Source: Capsulimonas corticalis (GTDB lineage: Bacteria > Armatimonadota > Armatimonadia > Armatimonadales > Capsulimonadaceae). From it: 64,000 nucleotides of DNA. Where the stretch lies: assembly GCF_003574315.2 (NCBI RefSeq), contig NZ_AP025739.1, positions 4,898,001 to 4,962,000 of the forward strand, read 5' to 3'. The position numbers and the translations under genes were made by a program. The first letter of the stretch is position 1. Each line of letters opens with the position of its first letter. Of this stretch, positions 53,824 to 62,415 are shown one piece after another. The notes beneath the pieces were generated by a model that saw only the letters and a program-made list of their open reading frames with translations, did no database searches and was not told the DNA's origin.

Positions 53824-54702
53824 ATGTTCAGCCATATCCTGTTAGCTACCGACGGCTCGGAGCACGCGCGCCGCGCCGCGGCTGCCGCCGTCGCGCTCGC
53901 CAAGAAGTTTGGAGCGCGGCTCACCCTCGTAAACGTTTATCCGCCTCCACACGTGTTTGAGCCGACTGACGAAACACATGACGCCCACACACTGGGATTA
54001 AGAGAAGTGCGTCAGAACATGGCGCTGAGCTGCGCGGAACAGATCGCCGATGAGGCGGGAATCGTGCGCCAGAGCCTTCGCGAGCAGGGGCACTGTGTGG
54101 AATTGATCGTGAAGACGGCCAAGCAAACGGGCGCCGACCTGATCGTGATCGGTAGTCGAGGGCTGGGGGATATTGGGTCGTTTCTTCTCGGGAGCGTCTC
54201 CGACGGAGTGCTGCATCACGCACACTGTCCCGTCCTGATCGTTCGAACTCCCAGCACATTCCACCAAGACACCCGATTTCAAAATATTCTTCTGGCCTCG
54301 GATGGATCCGATTGCGCCGTCAAGAGCGCCGAAGCAGCCGTCGCGATCGCGAAACAGTTCGAGTCCCGCCTCACGATCGTCAACGTTTACCAGCCGCCGG
54401 TCTACACGGACCCGTACGGCGGCAGCATTATTTGTGATAGCGAGCAAAAGTATATTGTCGATTTCCAAAACGAAGCGATCCGCGCCGCCGGCCAAATCGC
54501 CGAAAAATACGGAGCGCCTTATTGCGGCCGCAAGGAGATCGGCAATACGGCCGCTGTCATTGTGGACGCGGCCGAACAGGAGCACTGTGATTTGATCGTC
54601 TTAGGGAGTCGGGGACTGGGCGGTGTCCAGTCGTTCCTGCTCGGCAGTATCTCCAGACGTATCGCTCACTATGCCCACTGCCCTGTGCTCGTCGTGAAGT
54701 GA
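53824..54702 (+). CDS. Double-domain universal stress protein
   Basis: This encodes 292 residues from ATG 53824, which follows TTGAGGAAC; TTG 53800 is less likely. Two UspA domains are in tandem. Each starts with the ATP-site strand (HILLATDGSEHARRA; NILLASDGSDCAVKS) and ends with the ATP-binding glycine pattern (GSRGLGDIGSFLLGSVSDGVLHHA, then GSRGLGGVQSFLLGSISRRIAHYA, each followed by HCPVLIV/HCPVLVV). Both sites look intact, so ATP binding is expected. It lies downstream of a two-component pair and is likely part of its stress output. Confidence 0.93.
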   Translation: MFSHILLATDGSEHARRAAAAAVALAKKFGARLTLVNVYPPPHVFEPTDETHDAHTLGLREVRQNMALSCAEQIADEAGIVRQSLREQGHCVELIVKTAKQTGADLIVIGSRGLGDIGSFLLGSVSDGVLHHAHCPVLIVRTPSTFHQDTRFQNILLASDGSDCAVKSAEAAVAIAKQFESRLTIVNVYQPPVYTDPYGGSIICDSEQKYIVDFQNEAIRAAGQIAEKYGAPYCGRKEIGNTAAVIVDAAEQEHCDLIVLGSRGLGGVQSFLLGSISRRIAHYAHCPVLVVK

Positions 54703-54749
54703 AAACCTTGGACAGGGGATTCGGCCTCTGAAAATGAGAAGATGTGAAG

Positions 54750-54983
54750 ATGATGATAGCCATCACGGAGGACGGGGTGAAAATCTTGTGTGACAGCGAC
54801 AACTGCAAGGCGACGGCCGACGCCCCGGTCGCTCTGCACCCGGCGCTCAGCAATAGTCTCTCGGCCGTGCAGCCTATTGACGGCTGGCTTTTCGCGGCCA
54901 GCGTCGGCGGAGTCTGGCGGCACTACTGTCCCGACTGCCAGGCGCTGCACCTGGAAGGCCTGCGCGAACAGGCGGCGTATTGA
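54750..54983 (+). CDS. Small protein with two cysteine pairs
   Basis: This encodes 77 residues from ATG 54750 (GTG 54744 is also possible). It has ILCDSDNCKA near the start and YCPDCQALHLEGL near the end, so four cysteines as C-x5-C and C-x2-C that might hold one zinc ion. A neat fit between the Usp gene and the dehydrogenase gene, with its stop 27 bases before the next start, supports it as real. I do not recognise the family. Confidence 0.6.
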   Translation: MMIAITEDGVKILCDSDNCKATADAPVALHPALSNSLSAVQPIDGWLFAASVGGVWRHYCPDCQALHLEGLREQAAY

Positions 54984-55010
54984 TTGCGCGAATTCACCAA
55001 GGACAAAACA

Positions 55011-56018
55011 ATGAGTATTTACTTTTTTGAAACCGATCAGCAGCAGCAAACCTATCTTACGGAGCGTCTTCCGGACGAAACGCTGAACTTCTGTTCGGAG
55101 CCGCTGAAGACTGCGGCGCAGGCTCGCGATATGTTCGACGCCGAGATCATTTCTCCGTTCGTACATTCGCATGTGAGCGCCGATGTTCTGGACGCGCTGC
55201 CGAGCCTCAAGATGATCGCGACACGCTCCACTGGCTTTGACCATATCAATGCGCCATGCGCGGAGTCGCGGGGAATCCCCGTTTGCAACGTCCCGACCTA
55301 TGGCGAAAATACCGTCGCCGAACATACCTTCGCGCTGATCCTGGCGCTGTCCCGAAACCTGCACAAAGCGTATATGCAGACTTCCGCCGGCAACTTTTCG
55401 CTGACGGGACTGCAAGGCTTCGACCTCCAGGGCAAAATCTTGGGCGTGGTCGGCCTCGGCGGCGTCGGCCGATATGTGGCGCAGATCGCGCGAGGCTTTG
55501 GAATGATTGTGCTCGCCTGCGATCCCGTGGAGGACAGTGAGAAAGCGGAGCGGTTTGGTTATACTTACACGACGCTGCCTGACCTGCTGGGGCGCTCGGA
55601 TATCGTAACCTTGCATGCTCCACTCACATCCGAAACGCGTGGCATGATCGGATCGGAAAATCTTTCCCTCTTCAAACGCGGCGCGTTTCTCATTAACACC
55701 GCGCGCGGAGAGCTGGTGGACACCGAGGCCCTGGTGCGCGCTCTCGACGATGGGATCCTGCGCGGCGCGGGCCTGGATGTGATTGCAGGCGAGGAAGTGT
55801 TCAGCGAGGAGCGCCAGCTTCTCCTGAATCCGAACGCGACGGCGGGAAGTCTGAAGACGGCCCTTACCAACCTTTCGCTTCTGCGGCGGCCGGATCTCAT
55901 CATCACGCCGCATATTGCCTTCGACAGCTTGGAGGCGATTGAAAGACTGATGATTACGACCGTCGCCAATATCCAGGCGTTTCGACGCGGCTCACCGCAA
56001 AATGTCGTGCACGGTTAA
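55011..56018 (+). CDS. D-isomer-specific 2-hydroxyacid dehydrogenase (D-lactate dehydrogenase-like)
   Basis: This encodes 335 residues. ATG 55011 follows AAGGA (54999-55003). The NAD fold is GVVGLGGVGRYVAQIARGFGM followed by the ACDP Asp that prefers NAD. The catalytic Arg is in NTARGELVD, Glu in AGEEVF and His in TPHIAFDSLEA. STGFDHINAPCAESRGI and NVPTYGENTVAEHTFALIL are the usual substrate-domain signatures of the LdhA subgroup. It converts a 2-oxoacid such as pyruvate with NADH. Next to stress and redox genes it may help regenerate NAD+ when respiration slows. Confidence 0.92.
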   Translation: MSIYFFETDQQQQTYLTERLPDETLNFCSEPLKTAAQARDMFDAEIISPFVHSHVSADVLDALPSLKMIATRSTGFDHINAPCAESRGIPVCNVPTYGENTVAEHTFALILALSRNLHKAYMQTSAGNFSLTGLQGFDLQGKILGVVGLGGVGRYVAQIARGFGMIVLACDPVEDSEKAERFGYTYTTLPDLLGRSDIVTLHAPLTSETRGMIGSENLSLFKRGAFLINTARGELVDTEALVRALDDGILRGAGLDVIAGEEVFSEERQLLLNPNATAGSLKTALTNLSLLRRPDLIITPHIAFDSLEAIERLMITTVANIQAFRRGSPQNVVHG

Positions 56019-56060
56019 CTCATCCATTCCGTCTGGCGACATTGTCGCGGGAGGCCCATC

Positions 56061-56279
56061 ATGCCAAAGTCAGCAGCCAGCTCTACCGGAGATGACACGT
56101 CGATATTTCTCGCGGGTCATCGGGCGCCGGCGGGAGTTTATCGTCTTGTGGGGACACATCGAGAGGTGCGACTGGACCAGGACGATATCTTGCCGGCGAC
56201 CAATGACGGCCACGTCGCTGTCTACGAACCTCTCGCCCAGACCTGGGCGGATCTGCGCAGTGTGGACGAACCCGCTTGA
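56061..56279 (+). CDS. Small protein of unknown function
   Basis: This encodes 72 residues. ATG 56061 follows GGGAGG with good spacing. It reads PAGVYRLVGTHREVRL, then DDILPATNDGHVAVYEPLAQTWADL, a compact beta-rich pattern of the kind seen in small SH3-like proteins. I do not recognise the family. It lies 42 bases after the dehydrogenase gene and in front of the PP2C phosphatase. Confidence 0.6.
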   Translation: MPKSAASSTGDDTSIFLAGHRAPAGVYRLVGTHREVRLDQDDILPATNDGHVAVYEPLAQTWADLRSVDEPA

Positions 56280-56355
56280 CGTTCGCGCCGGCGCGGATTC
56301 GTGAGGGATCGTCACGGATTTTGTTTCCGCCCGTGCGGAGGAGTAGCAATCGGCT

Positions 56356-57954
56356 TTGCAAATCAAATTGAGGAAAACCGGAGCGGCAGCCAGTGGTTCC
56401 GAAACCTACACGCTGCGTACTCTGGCGGCGCGCGCGCGGGCTGAGGAAGCGATTCGGTTGTCCCAGGCCCGCACCGCAGAAGTGCTGGAGAGTATCGGCG
56501 ACGCGTTTTACGCCGTGGACAGCGAATTTCGGTTCACCTACGTCAACGGGAAGGCGGAGCAGCTCTGGGGCGTCCCGCGCGCGGATCTGCTGGGCGTGCG
56601 GATACAGGACGCGTTTCCACGGTTCGTGGGCAGCCCCTCGTTCGCGCGGATACTGCAATCCATGAAGGAGCGGGCGCCCTGCCACTTCGAGACTCTCTCG
56701 GCCACGCTTGGCAAGTGGATCGAGATCAGCGTTTATCCGAGCGGCGACGGCCTTTCCATTTACTACCGCGACATTAGCGGCCGGAAAGCGGCCGAGGATA
56801 TTCAGCGGGAAATTGAGCTGCGTTTTCGCCAGATGGCGGACACGGTTCCGAATATCCTGTGGACGGCGCGGCCAGACGGCAGCCGCGACTACTACAACCA
56901 GCGCTGGTATGACTATACAGGGCTGACGGAGGCGCAGACGCATGAGTGGGCCTGGCTGGCCGTCGTCCATCCGGAGGATGCGCCGAGGATGGCCGCCTCC
57001 TATCGGGCCGCAGTAGGGCGGGGAGTGGAGTACGCCGATGAATTCCGTTTGAGGCGGTCGAACGGCGAATACGTCTGGCACATGGCGCGGGGCGCGCCGA
57101 TCAAAAACGAGGATGGCGACGTGATCCGGTGGGTGGGCGCCTGCTCCGATATTACGGCGCACAAGCAAGCCGAGCAGCTTCAGGCGGTGTTGTTCCAGCG
57201 CGAGCACACGATCGCGCTGCAGCTCCAAGACGCGCTTCAGCGCCCCGTGCCGATGGACACTCCCGGAATCGCCGTGCATACGTTTTACGAAGCCGCGCTG
57301 CTCGAAGAGGCTGGCGTCGGCGGCGATTTCTACGATGTCTACGCGCTGAATGAAGTCTGCACCGCGCTGGTGCTCGGCGACGTATCCGGTAAGGGGCTGA
57401 AGGCGGCCGCGCAGGTGGCGACTGTCCGAAACATGCTCCGGGCTTTTCTGTACTCCAAGCCCACGGTGGCGGAGGCGGTCGACGATTTGAACGTCGCGCT
57501 CGCCGAAAACAACCTGCTCGACGGTTTTGCAACGCTGTTCGTGGGCGCCTACGACAGCCGCTCCCGGATATTGAAGTACGTCAACTGCGGACAGGAGCCG
57601 GCGCTGCTCCTACGCGCGTCAACGGGGACGGTGGAACGATTGCCGCCGACCGGGCCTATTGTCGGCTGCATGAACGATGGAAGTTATCAGGAATTGACGA
57701 TGACGCTTGCGCCGGGCGATGCGCTGGTGATCTTCTCGGATGGATTGACGGAGGTCGGGCCGTCTCGCCGGAACATGCTGGGCGTGGAAGGGGTGACCGC
57801 GCTGCTGAGCGAAGCGAATTCCTCTGAGAACACGGAGCGCGGGGCGGAGAAGTCGGAGGCCCTGGTTCGGCGCATGATTTCCGGGGTAAATAATGCTGCA
57901 ATGGGCGGCGTCATGCGTGATGATGTGTGTTTGCTGGTGGCGGTCGTTACATAA
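56356..57954 (+). CDS. PAS-PAS PP2C (SpoIIE-type) serine phosphatase
   Basis: This encodes about 532 residues. The start is uncertain: TTG 56356 is the longest choice, TTG 56368 another, and GGAGG at 56336-56342 is a little far. PAS domain 1 lies at about 35-145 (EVLESIGDAFYAVDSEFRFTYVNGKAEQLWG) and PAS 2 at about 155-275 with its PAC segment (DEFRLRRSNGEYVWHMARGAPIKNEDG). The phosphatase domain at about 295-530 has VGGDFYDVYAL, LGDVSGKGLKAA, FSDGLTE and RDDVCLLVAV, the metal-binding acids of the RsbU/SpoIIE group. It probably acts on an anti-sigma antagonist or a similar phosphoprotein. No anti-sigma pair is visible in the window. Confidence 0.87.
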   Translation: MQIKLRKTGAAASGSETYTLRTLAARARAEEAIRLSQARTAEVLESIGDAFYAVDSEFRFTYVNGKAEQLWGVPRADLLGVRIQDAFPRFVGSPSFARILQSMKERAPCHFETLSATLGKWIEISVYPSGDGLSIYYRDISGRKAAEDIQREIELRFRQMADTVPNILWTARPDGSRDYYNQRWYDYTGLTEAQTHEWAWLAVVHPEDAPRMAASYRAAVGRGVEYADEFRLRRSNGEYVWHMARGAPIKNEDGDVIRWVGACSDITAHKQAEQLQAVLFQREHTIALQLQDALQRPVPMDTPGIAVHTFYEAALLEEAGVGGDFYDVYALNEVCTALVLGDVSGKGLKAAAQVATVRNMLRAFLYSKPTVAEAVDDLNVALAENNLLDGFATLFVGAYDSRSRILKYVNCGQEPALLLRASTGTVERLPPTGPIVGCMNDGSYQELTMTLAPGDALVIFSDGLTEVGPSRRNMLGVEGVTALLSEANSSENTERGAEKSEALVRRMISGVNNAAMGGVMRDDVCLLVAVVT

Positions 57955-58275
57955 TCGGGCTTCCGTAAAAATGGGTGTTTCTCGTATCAATAATGGTATA
58001 CTGCAACTGTCGTTTACCTCATAATACGCCGAACTCTTAAGACGGCGTCCTCTCATTTTCACACACGTATTTTTATGCGCGGCAATGTTGATTCACCGGT
58101 CACCTCGCAGTGTCAATCGAATCGTTCAATTCACAAGTAATATAGAGGTTTTCGCATCTTGCTAAGATGCGTTAATCAACCAACCAGGCATCGAGTGTCT
58201 TGTCAGACATTGCGAGACCGATCAAACATCAACCGTCTTAGCATACATTTTGGGGGCTGGACAGGAAGCGATTGA
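57955..58275 (+). other. 321 bp gene-free stretch, probable promoter region of the KaiC-like operon
   Basis: It is AT-richer than its surroundings and no ORF in it looks real. A candidate extended -10 (TGGTATACT, 57994-58002) without a good -35 lies about 275 bases before the operon. A perfect hairpin CGCATCTT-GCT-AAGATGCG is at 58153-58171. Confidence 0.4.
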
Positions 58276-58716
58276 ATGGAGCAGGAAACACCATCACCTA
58301 AAGACCTCGCTCTGCTCTTTGTTCTGAACGAGCAGGCAGCCGGCTCCCTTTCGGCGGGACTCCATGACGCGATACAGCGAACATTCGAGAAGCTGAATGC
58401 GCACCTTTCCAAACGACTGGGCTCCGGCGGATACCATGCGCTTTTGAAGCGCGCGTTCGTGCTTGCCGCCGCCGAACATCCCAAACTATCAATGGCGCAA
58501 GTGGGGGATCACGGAAAACTGGAAGGACTCGATGCAGCCTTTTCAGACCACGAATCCGCCGAGTTAACCGAGGCCTGCGTGGCGATACTGGCGTGTCTCA
58601 TCGATTTGCTCGACATGTTCATTGGAAGAAAGCTGCGGATGCGGATGCTGAATGACGTATGGCCCAGTGCGGCCCTGACCGGCAAAGACGGACCAGAGGG
58701 AGAGAGTCATGGATAG
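58276..58716 (+). CDS. Protein of unknown function, coupled to the KaiC-like gene
   Basis: This encodes 146 residues from ATG 58276. It appears all-helical, with an initial segment (DLALLFVLNEQAAGSLSAGLHDAIQRTFEKLNAHLSKRLG) and a near-C-terminal hydrophobic helix (LTEACVAILACLIDLLDMFIGRKLRMRML). The end overlaps the KaiC-like start by 8 bases, which suggests coupled, stoichiometric synthesis. It shows no KaiB or KaiA pattern and I do not recognise it. A partner or adaptor of the ATPase is inferred from position. Confidence 0.7.
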   Translation: MEQETPSPKDLALLFVLNEQAAGSLSAGLHDAIQRTFEKLNAHLSKRLGSGGYHALLKRAFVLAAAEHPKLSMAQVGDHGKLEGLDAAFSDHESAELTEACVAILACLIDLLDMFIGRKLRMRMLNDVWPSAALTGKDGPEGESHG

Positions 58717-60181
58717 TAGTCAGAGCCGTGTGAGGATCAACGTATTGCCGACCGGAGCGCCGGACCTGGACATTGTGCTGGGCGGGGGCATTCCCGAGTA
58801 TTCATTCAATGTCATCGCCGGCGCTCCCGGTTCCGGCAAGACCACGCTCGCCCATCAGATCGTGTTCGCCAACGCATCGGCGGACCGGCCCTCGCTGTAC
58901 TTTACGGTGCTGGGAGAACCGGCGCTGAAGATGCTTCGGTACCAGCAGAACTACAGCTTTTTCAAGCCGGACATGGTGGAAAGCGAAATTCGATTTATCA
59001 ACCTCAGCGACGAGGTGCTCTCCGGCGATCTCGGCTCCGTGCTCGACCGGATCGTGCGCGAGGTGGAAGCGAGTAATCCCCGGATTGTCGTCGTGGACTC
59101 CTTCCGGACGGTGCTTCGCAGGCAGGGGGAGCCGGCGACGGCGGAGGGGGAGCTCCAGGGGTTCGTTCAGCGTCTCGCTCTTTATCTCACGAGCTGGCAG
59201 GCGACGACATTTCTGGTGGGCGAGTATATGGTCGAAGAGATCCGCGACAATCCCGTTTTTACGGTGGCGGACGGTCTGCTGTGGCTGAGCCAGAGCGTGG
59301 AGCGGAACTCCGTGGTGCGCAAGCTCCAGGTCATCAAGCTGCGCGGACAGGCGTCGCTACCAGGGCTGCATACCTTTCGGATTACCGAACATGGGCTTCA
59401 GGTCTTTCCGCGCACCTTCAGCCTCGTCAACAAGCATGCGCGTAACCCGCACGCCCCACGCCTCTTCACCGGCGTCGCCGGCTTGGATGAGATGATGGGC
59501 GGCGGCGTCCCGGCGGGCGATTCCGTGATTGTGGCGGGACCGTCCGGCTCCGGAAAGTCGGCGCTGGCGACCCAATTTATCGCGGAGGGAATTCGTCTTG
59601 GAGAACCCGGCGTCATCGCCGTCTTCGAAGAGCGCCCGGAAGACTATGTTTCGCGATCCGACAATCTTGGAATGAACCTGCAAGCAGGGATCGACGCCGG
59701 GCTGCTGAAGGTCCTGTACCTGCGCCCGCTCGATCTGTCGGTCGACGAAACGCTGCGCGAGATTCTCGATACGGTTGCGTCGATCGACGCCCGCCGGGTC
59801 GTGATCGATTCCATGAACGGATTTGAGATGGCGCTGGCTCCGGCGTTTCGCGAGGATTTCCGCGAGTCGCTTTACCGTATGGTCGGCGCGCTCAAGGGAA
59901 TCGGCGTGACGATCATGACGACGGTGGAAGTCGTGACCTCCTTCACGGACCTGCGATTCACGCCGCATGGCATCTCATTTCTGACGGACGATATCATCCT
60001 GCTGCGCTATATTGAAATCGAGAGCCAACTGCGCAAGATCGCCACGGTCGTCAAGATGCGCGGCGGACCGCACAGCAAAGACATTCGTGAGTACGACATC
60101 ACAAGCAAGGGAATGGTGATCGGCGAGCGTCTGACGGAGTATCGGCATTTGATTACCGGGACACCGGATAGGACGGAGTAA
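58709..60181 (+). CDS. Double-domain KaiC-like ATPase
   Basis: This encodes 490 residues with two RecA/KaiC domains. Domain 1 begins TGAPDLDIVLGGGIPEYSFNVIAG and has Walker A GAPGSGKT at 38-45; domain 2 begins GLDEMMGGGVPAGDSVIVAG with Walker A GPSGSGKS at 277-284. Walker B-like strands are RIVVVDSF and RVVIDSMNG. Domain 2 keeps the Glu pair (AVFEERPEDY); domain 1 has LGEP instead. The KaiC site corresponding to Ser431-Thr432 reads ISF (Ser423, Phe424), so the paired phosphosite is incomplete. The tail HSKDIREYDITSKGM is typical. Without KaiA or KaiB beside it this is more likely a signalling ATPase than a clock. Its stop overlaps the next start (TAATGA). Confidence 0.9.
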   Translation: MDSSQSRVRINVLPTGAPDLDIVLGGGIPEYSFNVIAGAPGSGKTTLAHQIVFANASADRPSLYFTVLGEPALKMLRYQQNYSFFKPDMVESEIRFINLSDEVLSGDLGSVLDRIVREVEASNPRIVVVDSFRTVLRRQGEPATAEGELQGFVQRLALYLTSWQATTFLVGEYMVEEIRDNPVFTVADGLLWLSQSVERNSVVRKLQVIKLRGQASLPGLHTFRITEHGLQVFPRTFSLVNKHARNPHAPRLFTGVAGLDEMMGGGVPAGDSVIVAGPSGSGKSALATQFIAEGIRLGEPGVIAVFEERPEDYVSRSDNLGMNLQAGIDAGLLKVLYLRPLDLSVDETLREILDTVASIDARRVVIDSMNGFEMALAPAFREDFRESLYRMVGALKGIGVTIMTTVEVVTSFTDLRFTPHGISFLTDDIILLRYIEIESQLRKIATVVKMRGGPHSKDIREYDITSKGMVIGERLTEYRHLITGTPDRTE

Positions 60182-61455
60182 TGAACGCCACCCAAAGCAT
60201 GATCGAGCACTCTCCGCTGGCGATGGCCACCACGGAAGGGCCGTCGCACGTCCTGCGGTCGGTCAATCCGGCCTTCTGCTCGCTCCATGGAAAACAGCCG
60301 GACGAGATGATCGGGCATCCGGTCGCCTTGGCGATTTCCGGCGCGGGCGTCGAGAGCGTTCTGGTGCTGCTGGACCGTGTCTATGACGGCGATCACGGCG
60401 GAGCCGTCCACCGACCGCACTATACCGATCCCATTCTCGGATCCGCGCCCAGTCTCAAGTATCATTCTTATATGGCGTGGAAACTGCCCCCAGGGGAAAG
60501 CAACTCCCAGGGGCTGGTCATCCAGGTGACTGAGATCGCCGAGTCTTCGCTCGCCACCGAGTTGTTTGAACTGGCGACCACGGAAATCCGCGAGCTGAAC
60601 GACGACATGCGGCAGGTCAACGAGCAGCTAATTATCAGCGCGCTGGAGCAGCACGCGGCCGCCGATCGAAACCGGGCGATTGCCGAAGCCCTTCAGTATT
60701 CGATGCTATGGGAGCATTCCGAGAAATCGTTTCACGATCTGAGGGTGGCGGTGTTCTATGAGCCGGCAATGGACGATGCGCTGGTGGGAGGCGATCTGTT
60801 CGACGCCTTCCGGCTGCACAATGGATCGGTCATGCTCATCGTCGGCGATGTGACGGGCAAGGGGCTGCGGGCGGCGGCGCGCACCGTCGAGATTCGTTTC
60901 GCGCTTCGCGCATTCTCACAGGACTATATCGATCCTGGCGACATGGTAAGACGCCTCAATGAGTTTATCTGTGATTTTCACTTCGACGCGGATGATCTGG
61001 GCAATGCTCTCGTAGTGCTCTCGCTGATCGTCATCGATCCCGTGACCGGCGAAGTGCAGGCGGCCTCCGCCGGCGCCGAGCCGCCGATGGTGCTTCGCGC
61101 CTCCGGGGCTATGGAGGAAGTCACGGTTTCGGGCCTCATCCTTGGCATCGATCATAACGCGGCCTATCCCACGACGAAACTCCTGCTCAATGACGGCGAC
61201 CTGCTCATGATGACCACGGACGGGATTACGGAAACGCGCCGCGGCATGGACTTCTTCGGATCGGAGCGCCTGCTCCAAACGGCGAAAAATGTGCTGGAAG
61301 AAGTCAATCTCATGGGCGTTGGAACCTCGATCCTGGACGCGGCCCGCGCCCACGGGGGAGGACGGTTCATGGACGATGTCTGCCTCCTCCTGGCGCGGCG
61401 CGACCGCATTATGTCCAATCCCGTTCAATTGCAATTCTACGACGACGCCGTATAA
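60181..61455 (+). CDS. PAS-PP2C (SpoIIE-type) serine phosphatase
   Basis: This encodes 424 residues; ATG 60181 overlaps the KaiC-like stop. Residues of about 8-125 form a PAS domain (MIEHSPLAMATTEGPSHVLRSVNPAFCSLHGKQPDEMIG). A coiled linker at about 135-165 has EIRELNDDMRQVNEQLIISALEQ. The phosphatase at about 185-415 has VGGDLFDAFRL, VGDVTGKGLRAAA, TTDGITETRRG and MDDVCLLLARR, holding the expected metal-binding acids. It shares a transcript with the KaiC-like ATPase and could dephosphorylate it or act on a regulator under its control; this is inferred. Confidence 0.9.
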   Translation: MNATQSMIEHSPLAMATTEGPSHVLRSVNPAFCSLHGKQPDEMIGHPVALAISGAGVESVLVLLDRVYDGDHGGAVHRPHYTDPILGSAPSLKYHSYMAWKLPPGESNSQGLVIQVTEIAESSLATELFELATTEIRELNDDMRQVNEQLIISALEQHAAADRNRAIAEALQYSMLWEHSEKSFHDLRVAVFYEPAMDDALVGGDLFDAFRLHNGSVMLIVGDVTGKGLRAAARTVEIRFALRAFSQDYIDPGDMVRRLNEFICDFHFDADDLGNALVVLSLIVIDPVTGEVQAASAGAEPPMVLRASGAMEEVTVSGLILGIDHNAAYPTTKLLLNDGDLLMMTTDGITETRRGMDFFGSERLLQTAKNVLEEVNLMGVGTSILDAARAHGGGRFMDDVCLLLARRDRIMSNPVQLQFYDDAV

Positions 61456-61479
61456 TCGGCTCCGGTCCATCGCGATGCT

Positions 61480-62415
61480 TTATGTTGCCGCCTGCCGGCG
61501 GCGCAGCGTGCGCAGGGCTCTCAACGTATTCCATCGGCTGTCGCCGCCCATCTTTTCCATTTCAAAGAGAACCACGCCAGGGATCCGTTTTTCCACTGGC
61601 CAGCGGCCGCTCGGGCGCTGGCGGCTGACGAGCAGGGCGATGGGATCTTGAAGTCTGGTGTCTGCAATGGCGGGGTGGGCGCGCAGGTAATCCAGGCCGC
61701 GCAGCATGGTGTAATGCCAGTGGGACGGGAAGGTCAGGTCGGTAAATCGCTCGTGGATGATCTCGCCGGTCCGGTCAGACCGATACATTTGATGCGCAAG
61801 CATCAACTCAATGGCCCGCAATTCACTCCGGCGAAACTCCTGCGCCGGCACAATGTCTGCATCCGACGCTGCTTGGAGACCTTCCAGGACATTGAACGTC
61901 GTATGGAACGAGCTATGGCGAGTTTGCGGGTAACGGCGCATTCGGCAGTTCCACCCGCCGTCCGGCATCTGCATACGCAGGATTCCGTTCGCCAGGGGCG
62001 GTAGCCGCGCGTCGTCCGGGCAAAAATAAGCGCCGATGCGCAGCCAGAAGCCAAGGTGGCATAGGTCGATACGGGTTTGCAGCCAGGAATCGTCATTTGC
62101 CTGCTTGGTCGTCAAATTTCGATCGATGAATGCGCGTGCGCTGTCACGAGCTCCGGAATGATCGGGAGGCATGCCGCAGTCCATCAGCGTCAGCAGCGTC
62201 CATACGGTATCGGTCCAGCGCCCCGCCGGCCATTCGCCGTTCGGGAGCTGATTTGCAAGAAACTGCGCGCCCCAGCCCTCAAGCGCGACCCGCCCGCGCT
62301 CCGCGCGCCACTCATCCTCCGTGCAGCCGCATAGATCGCGCATGGTTTGCCATCGAATGACCGGGTCGCCGGCCATCAGCCAATGGATCACCTCAGGCGT
62401 TACCGGCTCGCTCAC
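61480..62415 (-). CDS. Prenyltransferase/squalene-cyclase-fold protein
   Basis: This encodes 311 residues. Repeats of the alpha/alpha toroid type are visible: FLANQLPNGEWPAGRWTDTVWTLLTLMDCG, GILRMQMPDGGWNCRMRRYPQTRHSSFHTTFNVLEGL, and VSRQRPSGRWPVEKRIPG. This is the Q-W-type pattern of squalene and terpene cyclases, but the protein is half their length and shows no DXDD motif, so cyclase activity is unlikely. It resembles the many stand-alone prenyltransferase-repeat proteins of unknown function. It overlaps the stop of the upstream YjbR gene by 4 bases. Confidence 0.75.
   Translation of the reverse strand: MSEPVTPEVIHWLMAGDPVIRWQTMRDLCGCTEDEWRAERGRVALEGWGAQFLANQLPNGEWPAGRWTDTVWTLLTLMDCGMPPDHSGARDSARAFIDRNLTTKQANDDSWLQTRIDLCHLGFWLRIGAYFCPDDARLPPLANGILRMQMPDGGWNCRMRRYPQTRHSSFHTTFNVLEGLQAASDADIVPAQEFRRSELRAIELMLAHQMYRSDRTGEIIHERFTDLTFPSHWHYTMLRGLDYLRAHPAIADTRLQDPIALLVSRQRPSGRWPVEKRIPGVVLFEMEKMGGDSRWNTLRALRTLRRRQAAT

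Noticed and set aside
58709-60181. A full circadian clock locus
   Set aside because: KaiA and KaiB genes are absent nearby and the second-domain phosphosite pair is not intact, so I call it only KaiC-like.
61480-62415. A functional squalene or terpene cyclase
   Set aside because: The repeat pattern fits the fold, but the protein is about half the usual length and lacks the DXDD catalytic motif.
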